Assembly (NCBI GenBank): GCA_016124255.1
Contig: WGOB01000033.1
Span: forward strand, 1-41,237
Reading direction: 5' to 3'
Source of the DNA: Alphaproteobacteria bacterium
GTDB taxonomy: Bacteria > Pseudomonadota > Alphaproteobacteria > Caulobacterales > Aquidulcibacteraceae
Length of the DNA stretch: 41,237 nt
Shown: piece by piece, positions 15,787-24,795 of the stretch
Position numbering within the stretch: the first letter of the stretch is position 1
Layout of the letters: each line of letters starts with the position of its first letter
Made by a program: the position numbers and the translations under genes
The notes under the pieces: generated by a model
The model's database searches: none
What the model saw: the letters and a program-made list of their open reading frames with translations, nothing else
What the model was told of the DNA's origin: nothing

Positions 15787-17850
15787 ATGAACGATTGGTG
15801 GAAACCGGTCGGGGCAGCATTGTGCGTCGGGTTGCTCGGCGTTCTTGTGGCCGGCGGCGCAAGGCAATTCGCCAGCGCCGAACAGGCGGAGACGACGAAT
15901 TTCCAGCTGGCGTCGGCGACGATGCCGGAGCGGCCCTCAGCAGTTGAATTCGCGCGGCTGCGCGACGGCTTCCGCGCCGCGAGCGCCAATGATTGGGCGA
16001 CGGTGCGCGCGCTGCGCGACGGCGCATCTGACCCGTTGGTTCGCCGCGTGTTGCAATGGCGCTATGCGTCTTCCGCCGACGCGCCGATGAGTTTCTCCGA
16101 TATCGCAGCGGCGTTGCGCGAGCTTGAGGATTGGCCGGGTCGCGAGTCGATGCGCCGGCGCGCGGAGCTCGCGATCTTCGATTCGGCGCTCTCGTTCGGC
16201 GACCGCGTCGCCTGGCTGCGCGCCGAGGGCGGGCCCCAGACCGGCGAAGGCAAAGTGGCGCTGGCGCAGGCGCTGCGCCGCACCAGCCAGGTTGACGAGG
16301 CCAACCGCCTCGCGCGCGAGGCGTGGCGCGAGGACACCCTGAACGACCGCGCCGAGGCGATCGTGCTCGATGAGTTCGGCGCGGCGCTCTCCACCGACGA
16401 TCACGCCACGCGCGTCGACCGGGCGCTGTGGCGCGGACAGCGCGGCACGGCGCAGCGGCTGATGACGCGGCTTTCGTCCGCCGACCGCCAGCTCGCGCAA
16501 GCGCGCATCGTGCTGCAGACGCGGCCGCGGCGCGGCGTCCAGGCGTCGGTCGATGCGGTGCCCGCCGAGCGCGCGGACGATCCGGGCTTTCTCTATGACC
16601 GCGCGCGCTACATCCGCATCAGCGGCCGACCGGAAGATGCGGTCGCCTACGCGCGCCGGATCGATGGGCGCCAAGCGCCGGGCTTCGCGCGCGACGACAT
16701 CTTCGCGGAGAAGCGGCGCTACATCTCGCGGGCCATGCGGGCGCGGGACCGGCAGTCCGCATACGCGCTGACCGCTGACCACGGCATGACCAGCGGCGAG
16801 CAATTCGCCGACGCGGAATGGATGGCCGGGTGGCTGGCGCTGCGCTTCCTCGACAAGCCGCAGGATGCAGCGGCGCATTTCGCGCATCTCGACGAGAACG
16901 TTTCGACGCCCGTCAGCCGCGCGCGCGCGCTCTATTGGCGCGCGGAAGCCGCGCGTGCGCTCGGTCAGAATGGGGACGCGGACGCGCGCCTCGAAGAAGC
17001 GGCGCGTTACGACTTCACCTATTACGGGCAGCTCGCGGCGGCGCGGCGCGGCGGCGTGATGCGGCTCGCCGAATTGAGCCCACCGGTTTCAGACCAGGTG
17101 CGGCTGGCGTTCGAGAACCGCGAACTGGTGCGTGCGCTGCGGCTGATCTCGGAATTCGGGACTCAACGCGATTTTGAATCGATCGCCTATTATCTCGACG
17201 ACACGCTCGACAATCCCCAGGAGCTTGAACTCCTCTCGGCGCTGGCGCGCGAAGCGTCCTACATGCGGACTTCGGTGCGGGCGGCGAAATCCGGCATCCG
17301 CCGCGGGGTGGTGGCGGTGAACGCGGCCTTCCCGATGGTGGATCTGCCGGAGCGGGTGCGCGATTCCTCACGGCCCGAGCCAGCGCTGGTGTTCGCTATC
17401 ATCCGCCAGGAAAGCGAATTCGATCCGGGCGCCGTAAGCCATGCGAACGCGCGCGGCCTGATGCAGATCATCCCGCCGACGGCGCGCTCAACGGCGCGGC
17501 GGCTGGGCATGAATTACCAGCTTGCATCGCTGACGAGCGATCCGGCGTACAACATGACGCTCGGCTCGGCCTATCTCGGCGACCTGATCGATTCCTGGGG
17601 CGGCTCGTACGTGCTGGCGATCGCATCGTACAACGCCGGCCCCGGACGCGCGCGGGAATGGATCAACGATTGGGGCGATCCGCGCCAACGCGGCGTCGAC
17701 GTCGTCGACTGGATCGAACTGATCCCGATCTCGGAGACGCGGAACTACGTCCAGCGCGTGATGGAGAACCTGCAGGTCTACCGCCATCGCATCGCGGGCG
17801 CGCCCTCGCCGATCGCGATCGAGCAGGATCTGCGCCGCGGCTCGTTCTGA
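15787..17850 (+). CDS. Soluble lytic murein transglycosylase (Slt70-like)
   Basis: Periplasmic GH23 enzyme that cleaves the MurNAc-GlcNAc bond with 1,6-anhydro formation. The 687-residue protein starts with a signal segment (VGAALCVGLLGVLVAGG) and has a long alpha-helical superhelix to about residue 530. The catalytic SLT domain carries IIRQESEFDPGAVSHANARG, with the catalytic Glu in RQESEF, then LMQIIPPTA, and LAIASYNAGPGR. ATG 15787 has GGAGG eight bases upstream; an in-frame ATG at 15772 would lengthen the signal only slightly. It is convergent with the threonine dehydratase gene, and only four bases separate the two stop codons. Confidence 0.93.
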   Translation: MNDWWKPVGAALCVGLLGVLVAGGARQFASAEQAETTNFQLASATMPERPSAVEFARLRDGFRAASANDWATVRALRDGASDPLVRRVLQWRYASSADAPMSFSDIAAALRELEDWPGRESMRRRAELAIFDSALSFGDRVAWLRAEGGPQTGEGKVALAQALRRTSQVDEANRLAREAWREDTLNDRAEAIVLDEFGAALSTDDHATRVDRALWRGQRGTAQRLMTRLSSADRQLAQARIVLQTRPRRGVQASVDAVPAERADDPGFLYDRARYIRISGRPEDAVAYARRIDGRQAPGFARDDIFAEKRRYISRAMRARDRQSAYALTADHGMTSGEQFADAEWMAGWLALRFLDKPQDAAAHFAHLDENVSTPVSRARALYWRAEAARALGQNGDADARLEEAARYDFTYYGQLAAARRGGVMRLAELSPPVSDQVRLAFENRELVRALRLISEFGTQRDFESIAYYLDDTLDNPQELELLSALAREASYMRTSVRAAKSGIRRGVVAVNAAFPMVDLPERVRDSSRPEPALVFAIIRQESEFDPGAVSHANARGLMQIIPPTARSTARRLGMNYQLASLTSDPAYNMTLGSAYLGDLIDSWGGSYVLAIASYNAGPGRAREWINDWGDPRQRGVDVVDWIELIPISETRNYVQRVMENLQVYRHRIAGAPSPIAIEQDLRRGSF

Positions 17851-17854
17851 TCCA

Positions 17855-18817
17855 TCAGGTTTCGGCCAACGCGGCGGCGAACACCGCGGGATCGACATTG
17901 CCGCCGCTGGCGACGACGACGACCGTGCGGCCCTTGGCGTCCAGACGGCCTGAGAGCAGCGCCGCGAGCGCCGCAGCGCCGCCAGGCTCCACGACGACCT
18001 TGAGATGGTGAAACGCCAAACGCATCGCGGCGCGCACCGCAGCGTCGGACGCCGTGACAGCGCCGGCGAGATGGGCGCGCGCAAGCGCGAACGGAATTTC
18101 GCCCATGCGGTCCACGAGCAGCGCATCGCATATGGAGCGCACGCCGGGCGCATTGGCCTCGATCCGACCGGATTGAAGGCTGCGTGAGAGATCATCGTGG
18201 CCTTCGGGCTCGACCGCGAAAATCCGCGCATGGGGATGGCGAGCATGCACCGCAAGCGCGACGCCGGCGACAAGCCCGCCCCCGCTTGCGGGAACGGCGA
18301 CGATGTCGGTCGCGACGTCTTCCGCGATCTCCAGCCCGCACGTGCCCTGCCCCGCGATCACGTAGGGATCGTCGAACGGCTTCACGAGCGTCAGCCCGCG
18401 CTCTTCGGCGAGGCGCACGCCGATCGCTTCGCGGCTCTCGCGGACGCGATCGTAAAGCACGATCTCGGCGCCGAGCGCGCGGGTCTGAGCAAGTTTCGTC
18501 TGCGGCGCGTCGGACGGCATCACGATCGTGGCGTCGACGCCGAACAACCGCGCGGCGCCGGCGACGCCGGCTGCATGGTTGCCGGAAGAAAACGCGACGA
18601 CGCCTGCCGCGCGTTCCGCCGCGCTCATCACGGCGAGGCGATTGTAGGCGCCGCGGAACTTGAAGGCGCCATAGCGCTGCAGGCATTCGGCCTTGACCAG
18701 CACGGTGGCACCGACTGCTTCATCCAGCGCCTCGGCGTGCAGGAGCGGCGTGCGCCGGGCCACGCCCTTGAGCCTGTCGGCGGCGATCTCAACATCGGCG
18801 AATGTGGGGATGATCAT
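17855..18817 (-). CDS. PLP-dependent threonine/serine dehydratase, short (catabolic) type
   Basis: Deaminates threonine or serine to the 2-oxo acid, or acts as a serine racemase. The 320-residue fold-type II protein has the PLP lysine in AFKFRGAYN at about 53, SSGNHAAGVA contacting the cofactor, and the phosphate-cup ASGGGLVAGVA. It lacks the C-terminal ACT domain of biosynthetic IlvA, so feedback control by isoleucine is not expected. GAGGAGGACAGCA before ATG 18817 is a strong ribosome-binding site. It begins 11 bases after the hrpB stop, so the two are one transcript. Confidence 0.9.
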   Translation of the reverse strand: MIIPTFADVEIAADRLKGVARRTPLLHAEALDEAVGATVLVKAECLQRYGAFKFRGAYNRLAVMSAAERAAGVVAFSSGNHAAGVAGAARLFGVDATIVMPSDAPQTKLAQTRALGAEIVLYDRVRESREAIGVRLAEERGLTLVKPFDDPYVIAGQGTCGLEIAEDVATDIVAVPASGGGLVAGVALAVHARHPHARIFAVEPEGHDDLSRSLQSGRIEANAPGVRSICDALLVDRMGEIPFALARAHLAGAVTASDAAVRAAMRLAFHHLKVVVEPGGAAALAALLSGRLDAKGRTVVVVASGGNVDPAVFAAALAET

Positions 18818-18828
18818 TGCTGTCCTCC

Positions 18829-21273
18829 TCAAGCGTGCGGTTTGGCCCGGCGCGTTGGCGGCGCCGTCAGGGGGTCGTCCGGCCAATGATGCTTGGGATA
18901 GCGGCCGCGCATCTGCGCGCGCACGTCGGCGTAGGAGCCGCGCCAGAAGCCCGGCAGGTCGCGCGTCATCTGAACGGGACGCTGGGCGGGAGACAAGAGC
19001 CGCACCAGCAAGGGCGCGCGGCCGCGCGCGACGCTGGGATGCACGGCAAGGCCGAACATGTCCTGCAAGCGTACGTCGACGGCGGGGCCGTTCTCGGCTT
19101 CGTAATCGATCAGCGCGGATGCGCCGCCGGGCGTCTGGTAGCGCGTCGGCGCAGCCTCCGCGAGCGCGCGGCGCTGCGCGAAGGCGAGCTGCTGCTCCAG
19201 CGCGCGGCCAAGGCGGCCGTCGCCGAGCGCATCGAGATCGCGCGCGCCGTCGATGGCTGGCGCGAGCCATTCATCGAGCGTCGCGGTCAACGCCTCGTCC
19301 GACCAGTCGGGCCAGTCCGGGCCTTCGAGGCGGCGCAGGAGCGCGACGCGCGCACGCAGCTGACGATCGGGCGCCGACCACGGCAGCAGCGCCAAGCCGG
19401 CGCGCGCCGTGGCTGCAACCCACGCCCGCGCCAACTCCTCCGCGTTCGGACTTTCGAGCGGCGTTTCGGCGAGCACGATGCGGCCCAGCCGGCGCACCCG
19501 ACGTGCGCGCACGCGACGGGTCTCGGCGTCGAACGCGACGTCGGTCTCGATCACGATGGAGTCCGCAAAGGCGGTCTCCACTTCGGCGGCGGAAATCGCC
19601 GCGGCGAGCAGGATCTGCGCGCGATCGGCCGGGCCTGCGATCTCAGCAATGACGAGAAAGTCCTCGCGCGCGAGCGCATCGCTGGGCGCAAGCCGCGCGG
19701 CGCGTCCGTTCGCCATCACGAACTCGCCTGCGCCCTGCGCGCGCGCTTTCGCGATCCGGTCGGGATAGGCGCGCGCCAGCACGGCGCCGACACGCATTGC
19801 GCCTGCAGCGCCTTTGGCGCCGGCGCGCTCCGCGATGCGGCGCGCCAAGGCGCGTGCGGCCTCGGCGCGCGGACCGCGGTCAACATCCAGCTGCGCAAGA
19901 CGCGCGGCAAGGTCGATGTCGCGCCCGCCGAGGCCTTGCTCGGTCAGCACCATAGCGATCCGCGCCGCGCAGCCGCGCTCCTCCGGCGCGGACGCGAGCA
20001 CCATATGCGCGAGCCGCGGCGGGAGAGGCAGCCGCGAGAGCGCCGCGCCATGGGCGGTCAGGCGCGCGTCGGGGTCGAACGCGCCGATCTGCGCAAGGAG
20101 GTTTTGCGCCTCGGCCCAAGCGGGCGCCGGCGGGGGATCGAGCCAGGTCAGCGCACGCGGATCGCGCACGCCCCAGGCGGCGAGATCAAGCGCCAACCCA
20201 GAAAGATCGGCGTCGAGCATTTCTGGACGATCGAAGGGGGAGAGCGCGCGTGTCTCGCCTTCGGCCCACAGACGAATGCAGACGCCGGCTTCGAGGCGTC
20301 CGGCCCGGCCACGACGTTGCTCTGCGGCCGCCTGGCTGACGCGCACCGTCTCCAGGCGCGTCAGCGCGAGACCCGGCTCGTAGCGGGCGCGGCGCGTGAG
20401 GCCGCTGTCGACGACAACGCGCACGCCTTCGATGGTGAGGCTCGTCTCGGCGATCGATGTGGCGAGCACGATCTTGCGCCGACCGCGCGGCGAGCGCGCG
20501 ATCGCTGCATCCTGCGCGGCGGGCGCAAGCGCGCCGTAGAGCGGGAGAATGTCCGTGTCCGGCGCATCGAGCGTCTCGCGCAACGACGCCGCCGCGCGTT
20601 CGATCTCGCGCGCGCCCGGAAGGAAGGCAAGGATCGAACCTTGCTCGCGTGCGTGCGCGCTGCGGATTGCGGCGGCGGCGGCTTCTTCGATCCGCGACCG
20701 CGGATCGCGCGGGCGATATTGGACGTCCACAGGATAGAGGCGGCCCCTAGATTCGATCACCGGCGCTGCGTCGAGCAGCGCTGCGATCCGCGCCGCATCG
20801 AGCGTGGCGGACATCACCAGAAGGCGCAGATCCGGCCGGAGGCCGCTCTGCGCATCGCGCGCGAGCGCCAGGCCCAGATCGCCCTCAAGGCTGCGCTCGT
20901 GGAATTCATCGAACAGCACGGCGGCGACGCCGGGCAGTTCGGGGGCGGCCAAGATGCGGCGCGTGAACACGCCTTCAGTCAGCACTTCGATGCGGGCGGC
21001 GGGGCCGACCTTCGTATCGAGGCGGACGCGATAGCCGACCGTCTCTCCGACCTGCTCGCCGAGACTGGCGGCCATCCGCGCCGCCGCTGCGCGCGCCGCT
21101 ATCCGCCGCGGCGAAAGGAGGATGATCCGCCCGCCCACGGCCCATGGTTCGTTCAGAAGCGCCAGCGGCGCGCGCGTGGTCTTGCCCGCGCCGGGCGGGG
21201 CGACGAGAACCGCCTCGCTGCGCGCGCGGAGCGCGGCTTTGAGATCGTCCAGAACTGCTTCGATCGGCAGCAT
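18829..21273 (-). CDS. hrpB: ATP-dependent helicase HrpB (DEAH/RHA-like)
   Basis: Superfamily 2 helicase of unsettled cellular role. The 814-residue protein has Walker A APPGAGKTTRAPL at about 24-36, motif Ia LLSPRRIAARAAA, motif II DEFHER, motif III SAT in LLVMSATLDAARIAA, and the C-terminal helicase motifs including ATSIAETSLTIEGV and QRRGRAGRLEAGVC. The HrpB-specific C-terminal domain is present, with LPGFWRGSYADVRAQMRGRY and PKHHWPDDP at the very end. Length matches the family. Followed by the dehydratase gene in the same transcript. Confidence 0.95.
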   Translation of the reverse strand: MLPIEAVLDDLKAALRARSEAVLVAPPGAGKTTRAPLALLNEPWAVGGRIILLSPRRIAARAAAARMAASLGEQVGETVGYRVRLDTKVGPAARIEVLTEGVFTRRILAAPELPGVAAVLFDEFHERSLEGDLGLALARDAQSGLRPDLRLLVMSATLDAARIAALLDAAPVIESRGRLYPVDVQYRPRDPRSRIEEAAAAAIRSAHAREQGSILAFLPGAREIERAAASLRETLDAPDTDILPLYGALAPAAQDAAIARSPRGRRKIVLATSIAETSLTIEGVRVVVDSGLTRRARYEPGLALTRLETVRVSQAAAEQRRGRAGRLEAGVCIRLWAEGETRALSPFDRPEMLDADLSGLALDLAAWGVRDPRALTWLDPPPAPAWAEAQNLLAQIGAFDPDARLTAHGAALSRLPLPPRLAHMVLASAPEERGCAARIAMVLTEQGLGGRDIDLAARLAQLDVDRGPRAEAARALARRIAERAGAKGAAGAMRVGAVLARAYPDRIAKARAQGAGEFVMANGRAARLAPSDALAREDFLVIAEIAGPADRAQILLAAAISAAEVETAFADSIVIETDVAFDAETRRVRARRVRRLGRIVLAETPLESPNAEELARAWVAATARAGLALLPWSAPDRQLRARVALLRRLEGPDWPDWSDEALTATLDEWLAPAIDGARDLDALGDGRLGRALEQQLAFAQRRALAEAAPTRYQTPGGASALIDYEAENGPAVDVRLQDMFGLAVHPSVARGRAPLLVRLLSPAQRPVQMTRDLPGFWRGSYADVRAQMRGRYPKHHWPDDPLTAPPTRRAKPHA

Positions 21274-21390
21274 GCGGCGAAGCCCTTACCGGGCCCCCGG
21301 GGCGCCGCCAAGCGCGGGACGGCCGCCGCTACACGGCGACATTGGCGTTCGTCGCGGCGCAGTTTATGGATGCGCCTTTAGAGGAGCGAG

Positions 21391-22011
21391 ATGATCCGAT
21401 TCCCGACCCGCATGGCGGCCATGGGGCTGGCGGTTCTGGCTGTCACCGGCTGCGCGAGTTCCGGAAACCGGGACGGCGACGACGACAGCCGCGGGGACCG
21501 CACGCGCCGCGGTTTCGCCAACGCCGCGACGTCGCCGCTCCGCGACGTGGGCCTCATCCGGCCGGACATTCCGGAGATCCTGGAAGAGCTCAAGTATCCG
21601 TATTCAACGCTGAATCTCATGGGCGGGTGCCCGACCATCCTCTACGAGATCGGGCAATTGGACGCGGTTCTCGGCGAGGAGGAATACCAGCCGGAGCCCG
21701 ACCGGACGATGACCGAGCGCGGGGCGGACGAGGCGTCCAACGCGGCCGTCAACGCCGCGGGCGACCTGGCGGGCGATGCGGTCCCGTTCCGCTCATGGGT
21801 CCGGCGCCTGAGCGGGGCTCAGCGCGCCCAGCGGCGCTATGCCGAAGCCATCGAAATGGGCCAGACGCGCCGGGCGTTCCTGCGCGGCTACGGCGCCTCG
21901 CTCGGCTGCCGCGCGGTGGTCCCGGCGCCGCCCCCGCCGCCGGAGACCGCCCAGCGCGAGGATCGCGAGCGGCGCAATCCGCACCCGGCCGGTGTGGGCT
22001 CCCCGCCCTAA
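21391..22011 (+). CDS. Predicted lipoprotein of unknown function
   Basis: I do not recognise a domain. The 206-residue protein has a lipoprotein signal, MAAMGLAVLAVTGCASSG, with the lipidated Cys at about 21. A charged Asp/Arg-rich stretch (DGDDDSRGDRTRRG) follows, then a globular part with DVGLIRPDIPEILEEL, LMGGCPTILYEIGQLDAVLG and AQRRYAEAIEMGQTRRAFLRGYGASLGC. The two later cysteines could pair. The C-terminus is Pro/Arg-rich and probably disordered. AGGAGCG lies just before ATG 21391. Probably a periplasmic or outer-membrane-attached protein. Confidence 0.8.
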   Translation: MIRFPTRMAAMGLAVLAVTGCASSGNRDGDDDSRGDRTRRGFANAATSPLRDVGLIRPDIPEILEELKYPYSTLNLMGGCPTILYEIGQLDAVLGEEEYQPEPDRTMTERGADEASNAAVNAAGDLAGDAVPFRSWVRRLSGAQRAQRRYAEAIEMGQTRRAFLRGYGASLGCRAVVPAPPPPPETAQREDRERRNPHPAGVGSPP

Positions 22012-22015
22012 GTCC

Positions 22016-22121
22016 AAAAAGCTGCTCTATAACTTCATGTTTCTAGAGCATCTTTGGTGCGTTGAGTGCGACGCCCCGTTTCCGTCGCTCAAGCGGGTTC
22101 TACTTGAGCGGATATTGCTCA
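22016..22121. repeat. Diverged relative of the compound palindromic repeat
   Basis: AAAAAGCTGCTCTA ... TAGAGCATCTTT at 22016-22045 reproduces the junction between units seen at 41190-41215 (AAAAAGATGCTCTA ... TAGAGCA). The following unit differs in its stem (GCTCAAG ... CTTGAGC) and ends ATATTGCTCA. It lies between convergent genes (lipoprotein and tgt), and the tgt stop TGA (22119-22121) falls in its terminal TGCTCA. A 17-nt piece at 22103-22119 recurs with 15 matches at 11972-11988. Confidence 0.5.
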
Positions 22122-23240
22122 GCCCGCTGCGCGCGTCCAGCGTTCGCGGAACGCGACTGCGAAATCGCCGAAGCGTCCAGCGGCGATCGCGTCGCGCATG
22201 CGCTGCATCAGCCGCTGATAATAGGCGAGATTGTGCCAGGAGAGCGCGACCTGCGCGAACAATTCGTCGCTGCGCACGAGGTGGTGGAGAAACGCCTTAG
22301 AGTAATCTCGGCTGGCGGGGCAATGGAGCGTCGCGTCGAGCGGCAAGCCATCCTCAGCGAAGCGCGCGTTCTTGAGATTGAGCGGGCCATCGTCGCTCCA
22401 GGCCTGGCCGTGGCGGCCCGAGCGCGTGGGGATGACGCAATCGAACATGTCGATCCCGCGCGCGACGGCTTCGACGAGATCGATCGGCTTGCCGACGCCC
22501 ATCAGGTAGCGCGGACGATCCTGCGGCAGGAGCGGCGCCACACCGTCGAGCGTGCGCAGCATCTCGGCCTGCGGTTCGCCGACCGCCAAGCCGCCGATGG
22601 CGTAGCCGTCAAAGCCTTCGCGCGTGAGCGCCTCGGCGGAGCGACCGCGCAGACCATCATCGACGCCGCCCTGCACGATCGCAAAAAGGTTCTGCGCATC
22701 ACGCGATCCGAACGCGCGCTTGCAGCGCTCGGCCCAGCGCAAAGAGCGTTCCATGGCGGTCTCGACTTCGGCGTGCGGGGCTGGCAGCGCGGGGCATTCG
22801 TCGAGCTGCATGATGATGTCGACGCCCAAGAGATCGGCTTGGATTTGCGTCGCGCGTTCCGGCGTCAGTTCGTGCGCGGACCCATCGATGTGGCTGCGAA
22901 AGACCACGCCGGTCTCGCTCAGTGTACGGAGCTTCGCCAGCGACATGACCTGATAACCGCCGCTGTCGGTGATGATCGGGCCGGCCCAGCCAGTGAAGGC
23001 ATGCAGGCCGCCGAGGCGTGCGACGCGTTCGGCGCCGGGGCGGAGCATCAGGTGGTAGGTGTTGGAGAGCATGATGTCGGCGCCGGTGGATTTCACCTGC
23101 TCGACGGAGAGCCCCTTGACGCCGCCGGCGGTGCCGACGGGCATGAAGGCGGGCGTGCGGATGGGGCCGCGGGAGGTCGTGAGCACGCCCGTGCGCGCCG
23201 CGCCGTCAGTCGCCGCGATGGAGAACGGAAACGCGCTCAC
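22119..23240 (-). CDS. tgt: tRNA-guanine transglycosylase (zinc site degenerate)
   Basis: Exchanges guanine-34 for preQ1 in GUN-anticodon tRNAs. The 373-residue protein keeps the active-site blocks [42 protein letters not shown], and the nucleophile region [12 protein letters not shown]. Odd: the usual C-x-C-x2-C zinc motif before Y-S-[RK]-A is [12 protein letters not shown] here, so the first and third Cys are Leu and Ser; the distal His in SWHN is kept. GTG at 23240 overlaps the queA stop (GTGA) and gives MSAFPFSI, better than a GTG 24 bases upstream. Paired with queA, the next step in queuosine synthesis. Confidence 0.94.
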   Translation of the reverse strand: MSAFPFSIAATDGAARTGVLTTSRGPIRTPAFMPVGTAGGVKGLSVEQVKSTGADIMLSNTYHLMLRPGAERVARLGGLHAFTGWAGPIITDSGGYQVMSLAKLRTLSETGVVFRSHIDGSAHELTPERATQIQADLLGVDIIMQLDECPALPAPHAEVETAMERSLRWAERCKRAFGSRDAQNLFAIVQGGVDDGLRGRSAEALTREGFDGYAIGGLAVGEPQAEMLRTLDGVAPLLPQDRPRYLMGVGKPIDLVEAVARGIDMFDCVIPTRSGRHGQAWSDDGPLNLKNARFAEDGLPLDATLHCPASRDYSKAFLHHLVRSDELFAQVALSWHNLAYYQRLMQRMRDAIAAGRFGDFAVAFRERWTRAAG

Positions 23241-24283
23241 GCTGCGCTGCGCCAGAAGAGACACGCGTCGCCGTAGGAATAGAAGCGGTAGCGTTGTGAG
23301 ATGGCTTGGGCGTAGGCGGCATGGGCGCGCTCCAGGCCGATGAAGGCGGCGATCAGCATGAACAGCGTGGAGCGCGGGAGATGGAAGTTGGTCCAGAGGC
23401 CGTCGACGATGCGGAAGCGGTAGCCCGGGGTGATGAAAATGTCGGTCGCGCCGGTTGTCGCGCGCACCTCTCCCGATTCGTCGGCGGCGGATTCAAGCGT
23501 TCGCAGCGCCGTGGTGCCGATTGCAACGATGCGGCGCCCGGCGCGCCTTGCCTGGTTGATCCGCGCGGCCGTCTCTTCGCTGATTTCGCGCCATTCGCTA
23601 TGCATCACGTGGTGCGCAGTGTCGTCGGCCTTCACCGGAAGGAACGTGCCGGCGCCGACGTGCAGCGTCACGAAGGCGCGACCTAGTCCCGCGCCGTCGA
23701 GGGCGCGCAGAAGATCTTCGGTGAAGTGGAGACCCGCCGTCGGCGCCGCGACAGCGCCGTCGCGGCGCGCATAGACCGTTTGATAGTCCGCGACATCGGC
23801 TTCGTCCTCGGGACGTCGGCCGGCGATGTAAGGCGGCAGCGGCATCGTTCCGTGCGCGGCGATGGCAGCGTCGAGATGGGCGCCGCCGAGGTCGAAGTCG
23901 AGGGTGACGACGCCGGCCTCGTCCTTCTCCGCGACGCGTGCGTCAAACGTGCCGAAGCGCACCATGTCTCCGATTTTGAGCCGCTTGCCGGGCTTCATGA
24001 ACGCGCGCCAGCGTGCGGGACCGGCGCGCTCTATCAGCGTCGCCTCGACGCGGGCGGCGCCGTCGTCGCGTTCGCGTACGCCCTTGAGCCGCGCGGGGAT
24101 GACGCGTGTATCGTTGAAAACCAGGAGATCACCGGCGCGGAACAGCGTCGGCGCCTCGCCGACGGTTCGGTCTGCGAACGCCGCGCCTTCGTCGATCAGC
24201 AAGCGGGCGCTCTCGCGAGGCCGTGCGGGCCTGAGCGCGATCAGCGCCTCCGGCAGTTCAAAATCGAACAGATCAACGCGCAT
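23237..24283 (-). CDS. queA: S-adenosylmethionine:tRNA ribosyltransferase-isomerase
   Basis: Converts preQ1-tRNA to epoxyqueuosine-tRNA using the ribosyl part of SAM. The 348-residue protein starts [20 protein letters not shown] and contains [57 protein letters not shown] and the [12 protein letters not shown] block. [26 protein letters not shown] closes the family pattern. The stop overlaps the tgt start by GTGA, so QueA and Tgt, which act in sequence, are coupled. Confidence 0.96.
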   Translation of the reverse strand: MRVDLFDFELPEALIALRPARPRESARLLIDEGAAFADRTVGEAPTLFRAGDLLVFNDTRVIPARLKGVRERDDGAARVEATLIERAGPARWRAFMKPGKRLKIGDMVRFGTFDARVAEKDEAGVVTLDFDLGGAHLDAAIAAHGTMPLPPYIAGRRPEDEADVADYQTVYARRDGAVAAPTAGLHFTEDLLRALDGAGLGRAFVTLHVGAGTFLPVKADDTAHHVMHSEWREISEETAARINQARRAGRRIVAIGTTALRTLESAADESGEVRATTGATDIFITPGYRFRIVDGLWTNFHLPRSTLFMLIAAFIGLERAHAAYAQAISQRYRFYSYGDACLFWRSAA

Positions 24284-24336
24284 TGTGCATCACGCGCCCG
24301 ACACCACGAGCGAACGGCCTGCGCGCTGCGCGCCCC

Positions 24337-24795
24337 TCACGCCGTCCGCATGCTGACGATCTTGCCTGGCGCGCGCGGGGGTTCGCCTTTCGGCAGAGCA
24401 TCGACGTGCTCCATGCCGGACGTGACCTCGCCCCAGACCGTGTATTGGCTGTCAAGGAAGCGGGCGTCGGCGAAGCAGATGAAGAACTGGCTGTTGGCGG
24501 AGTTCGGATCCTGCGAGCGGGCCATGGAGCACACGCCGCGCACGTGCGGCTCGCGCGAGAATTCGGCCTTGAGGTTGGGCTTGTTGGAGCCGCCGCGGCC
24601 GGAGCCGGTGGGATCGCCGCCTTGCGCCATGAAGCCGTCGATCACGCGATGGAACACCACCCCGTCATAGAAGCCTTCGTTGGCGAGCTCGGTGATCCGC
24701 TGCACGTGGCCGGGCGCAAGGTCAGGCCGGAGCTTGATGTGCACCTCGCCCGCCTCGAGCGTCATCACTAGTTCAGGAACGGTATGATCGACCAC
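24337..24795 (-). CDS. Peptidyl-prolyl cis-trans isomerase, cytoplasmic cyclophilin
   Basis: Speeds proline isomerisation during folding. The 152-residue protein has no signal peptide and consists of one cyclophilin domain: FYDGVVFHRVIDGFMAQGGDP with the catalytic Arg in FHRV, then GVCSMARSQDPNSANSQFFICF and LDSQYTVWGEVTSGM. GTG at 24795 is preferred: a purine run AGAGAGAGA precedes it and the resulting N-terminus has the family length. An ATG at 24765 would shorten it by ten residues. With GTG the gene overlaps the upstream secreted cyclophilin by 28 bases in another frame. Confidence 0.92.
   Translation of the reverse strand: MVDHTVPELVMTLEAGEVHIKLRPDLAPGHVQRITELANEGFYDGVVFHRVIDGFMAQGGDPTGSGRGGSNKPNLKAEFSREPHVRGVCSMARSQDPNSANSQFFICFADARFLDSQYTVWGEVTSGMEHVDALPKGEPPRAPGKIVSMRTA

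Noticed and set aside
18817-21381. An 854-codon plus-strand frame opposite hrpB
   Set aside because: Arg/Ala-rich antisense shadow of the HrpB gene, whose helicase motifs are complete.
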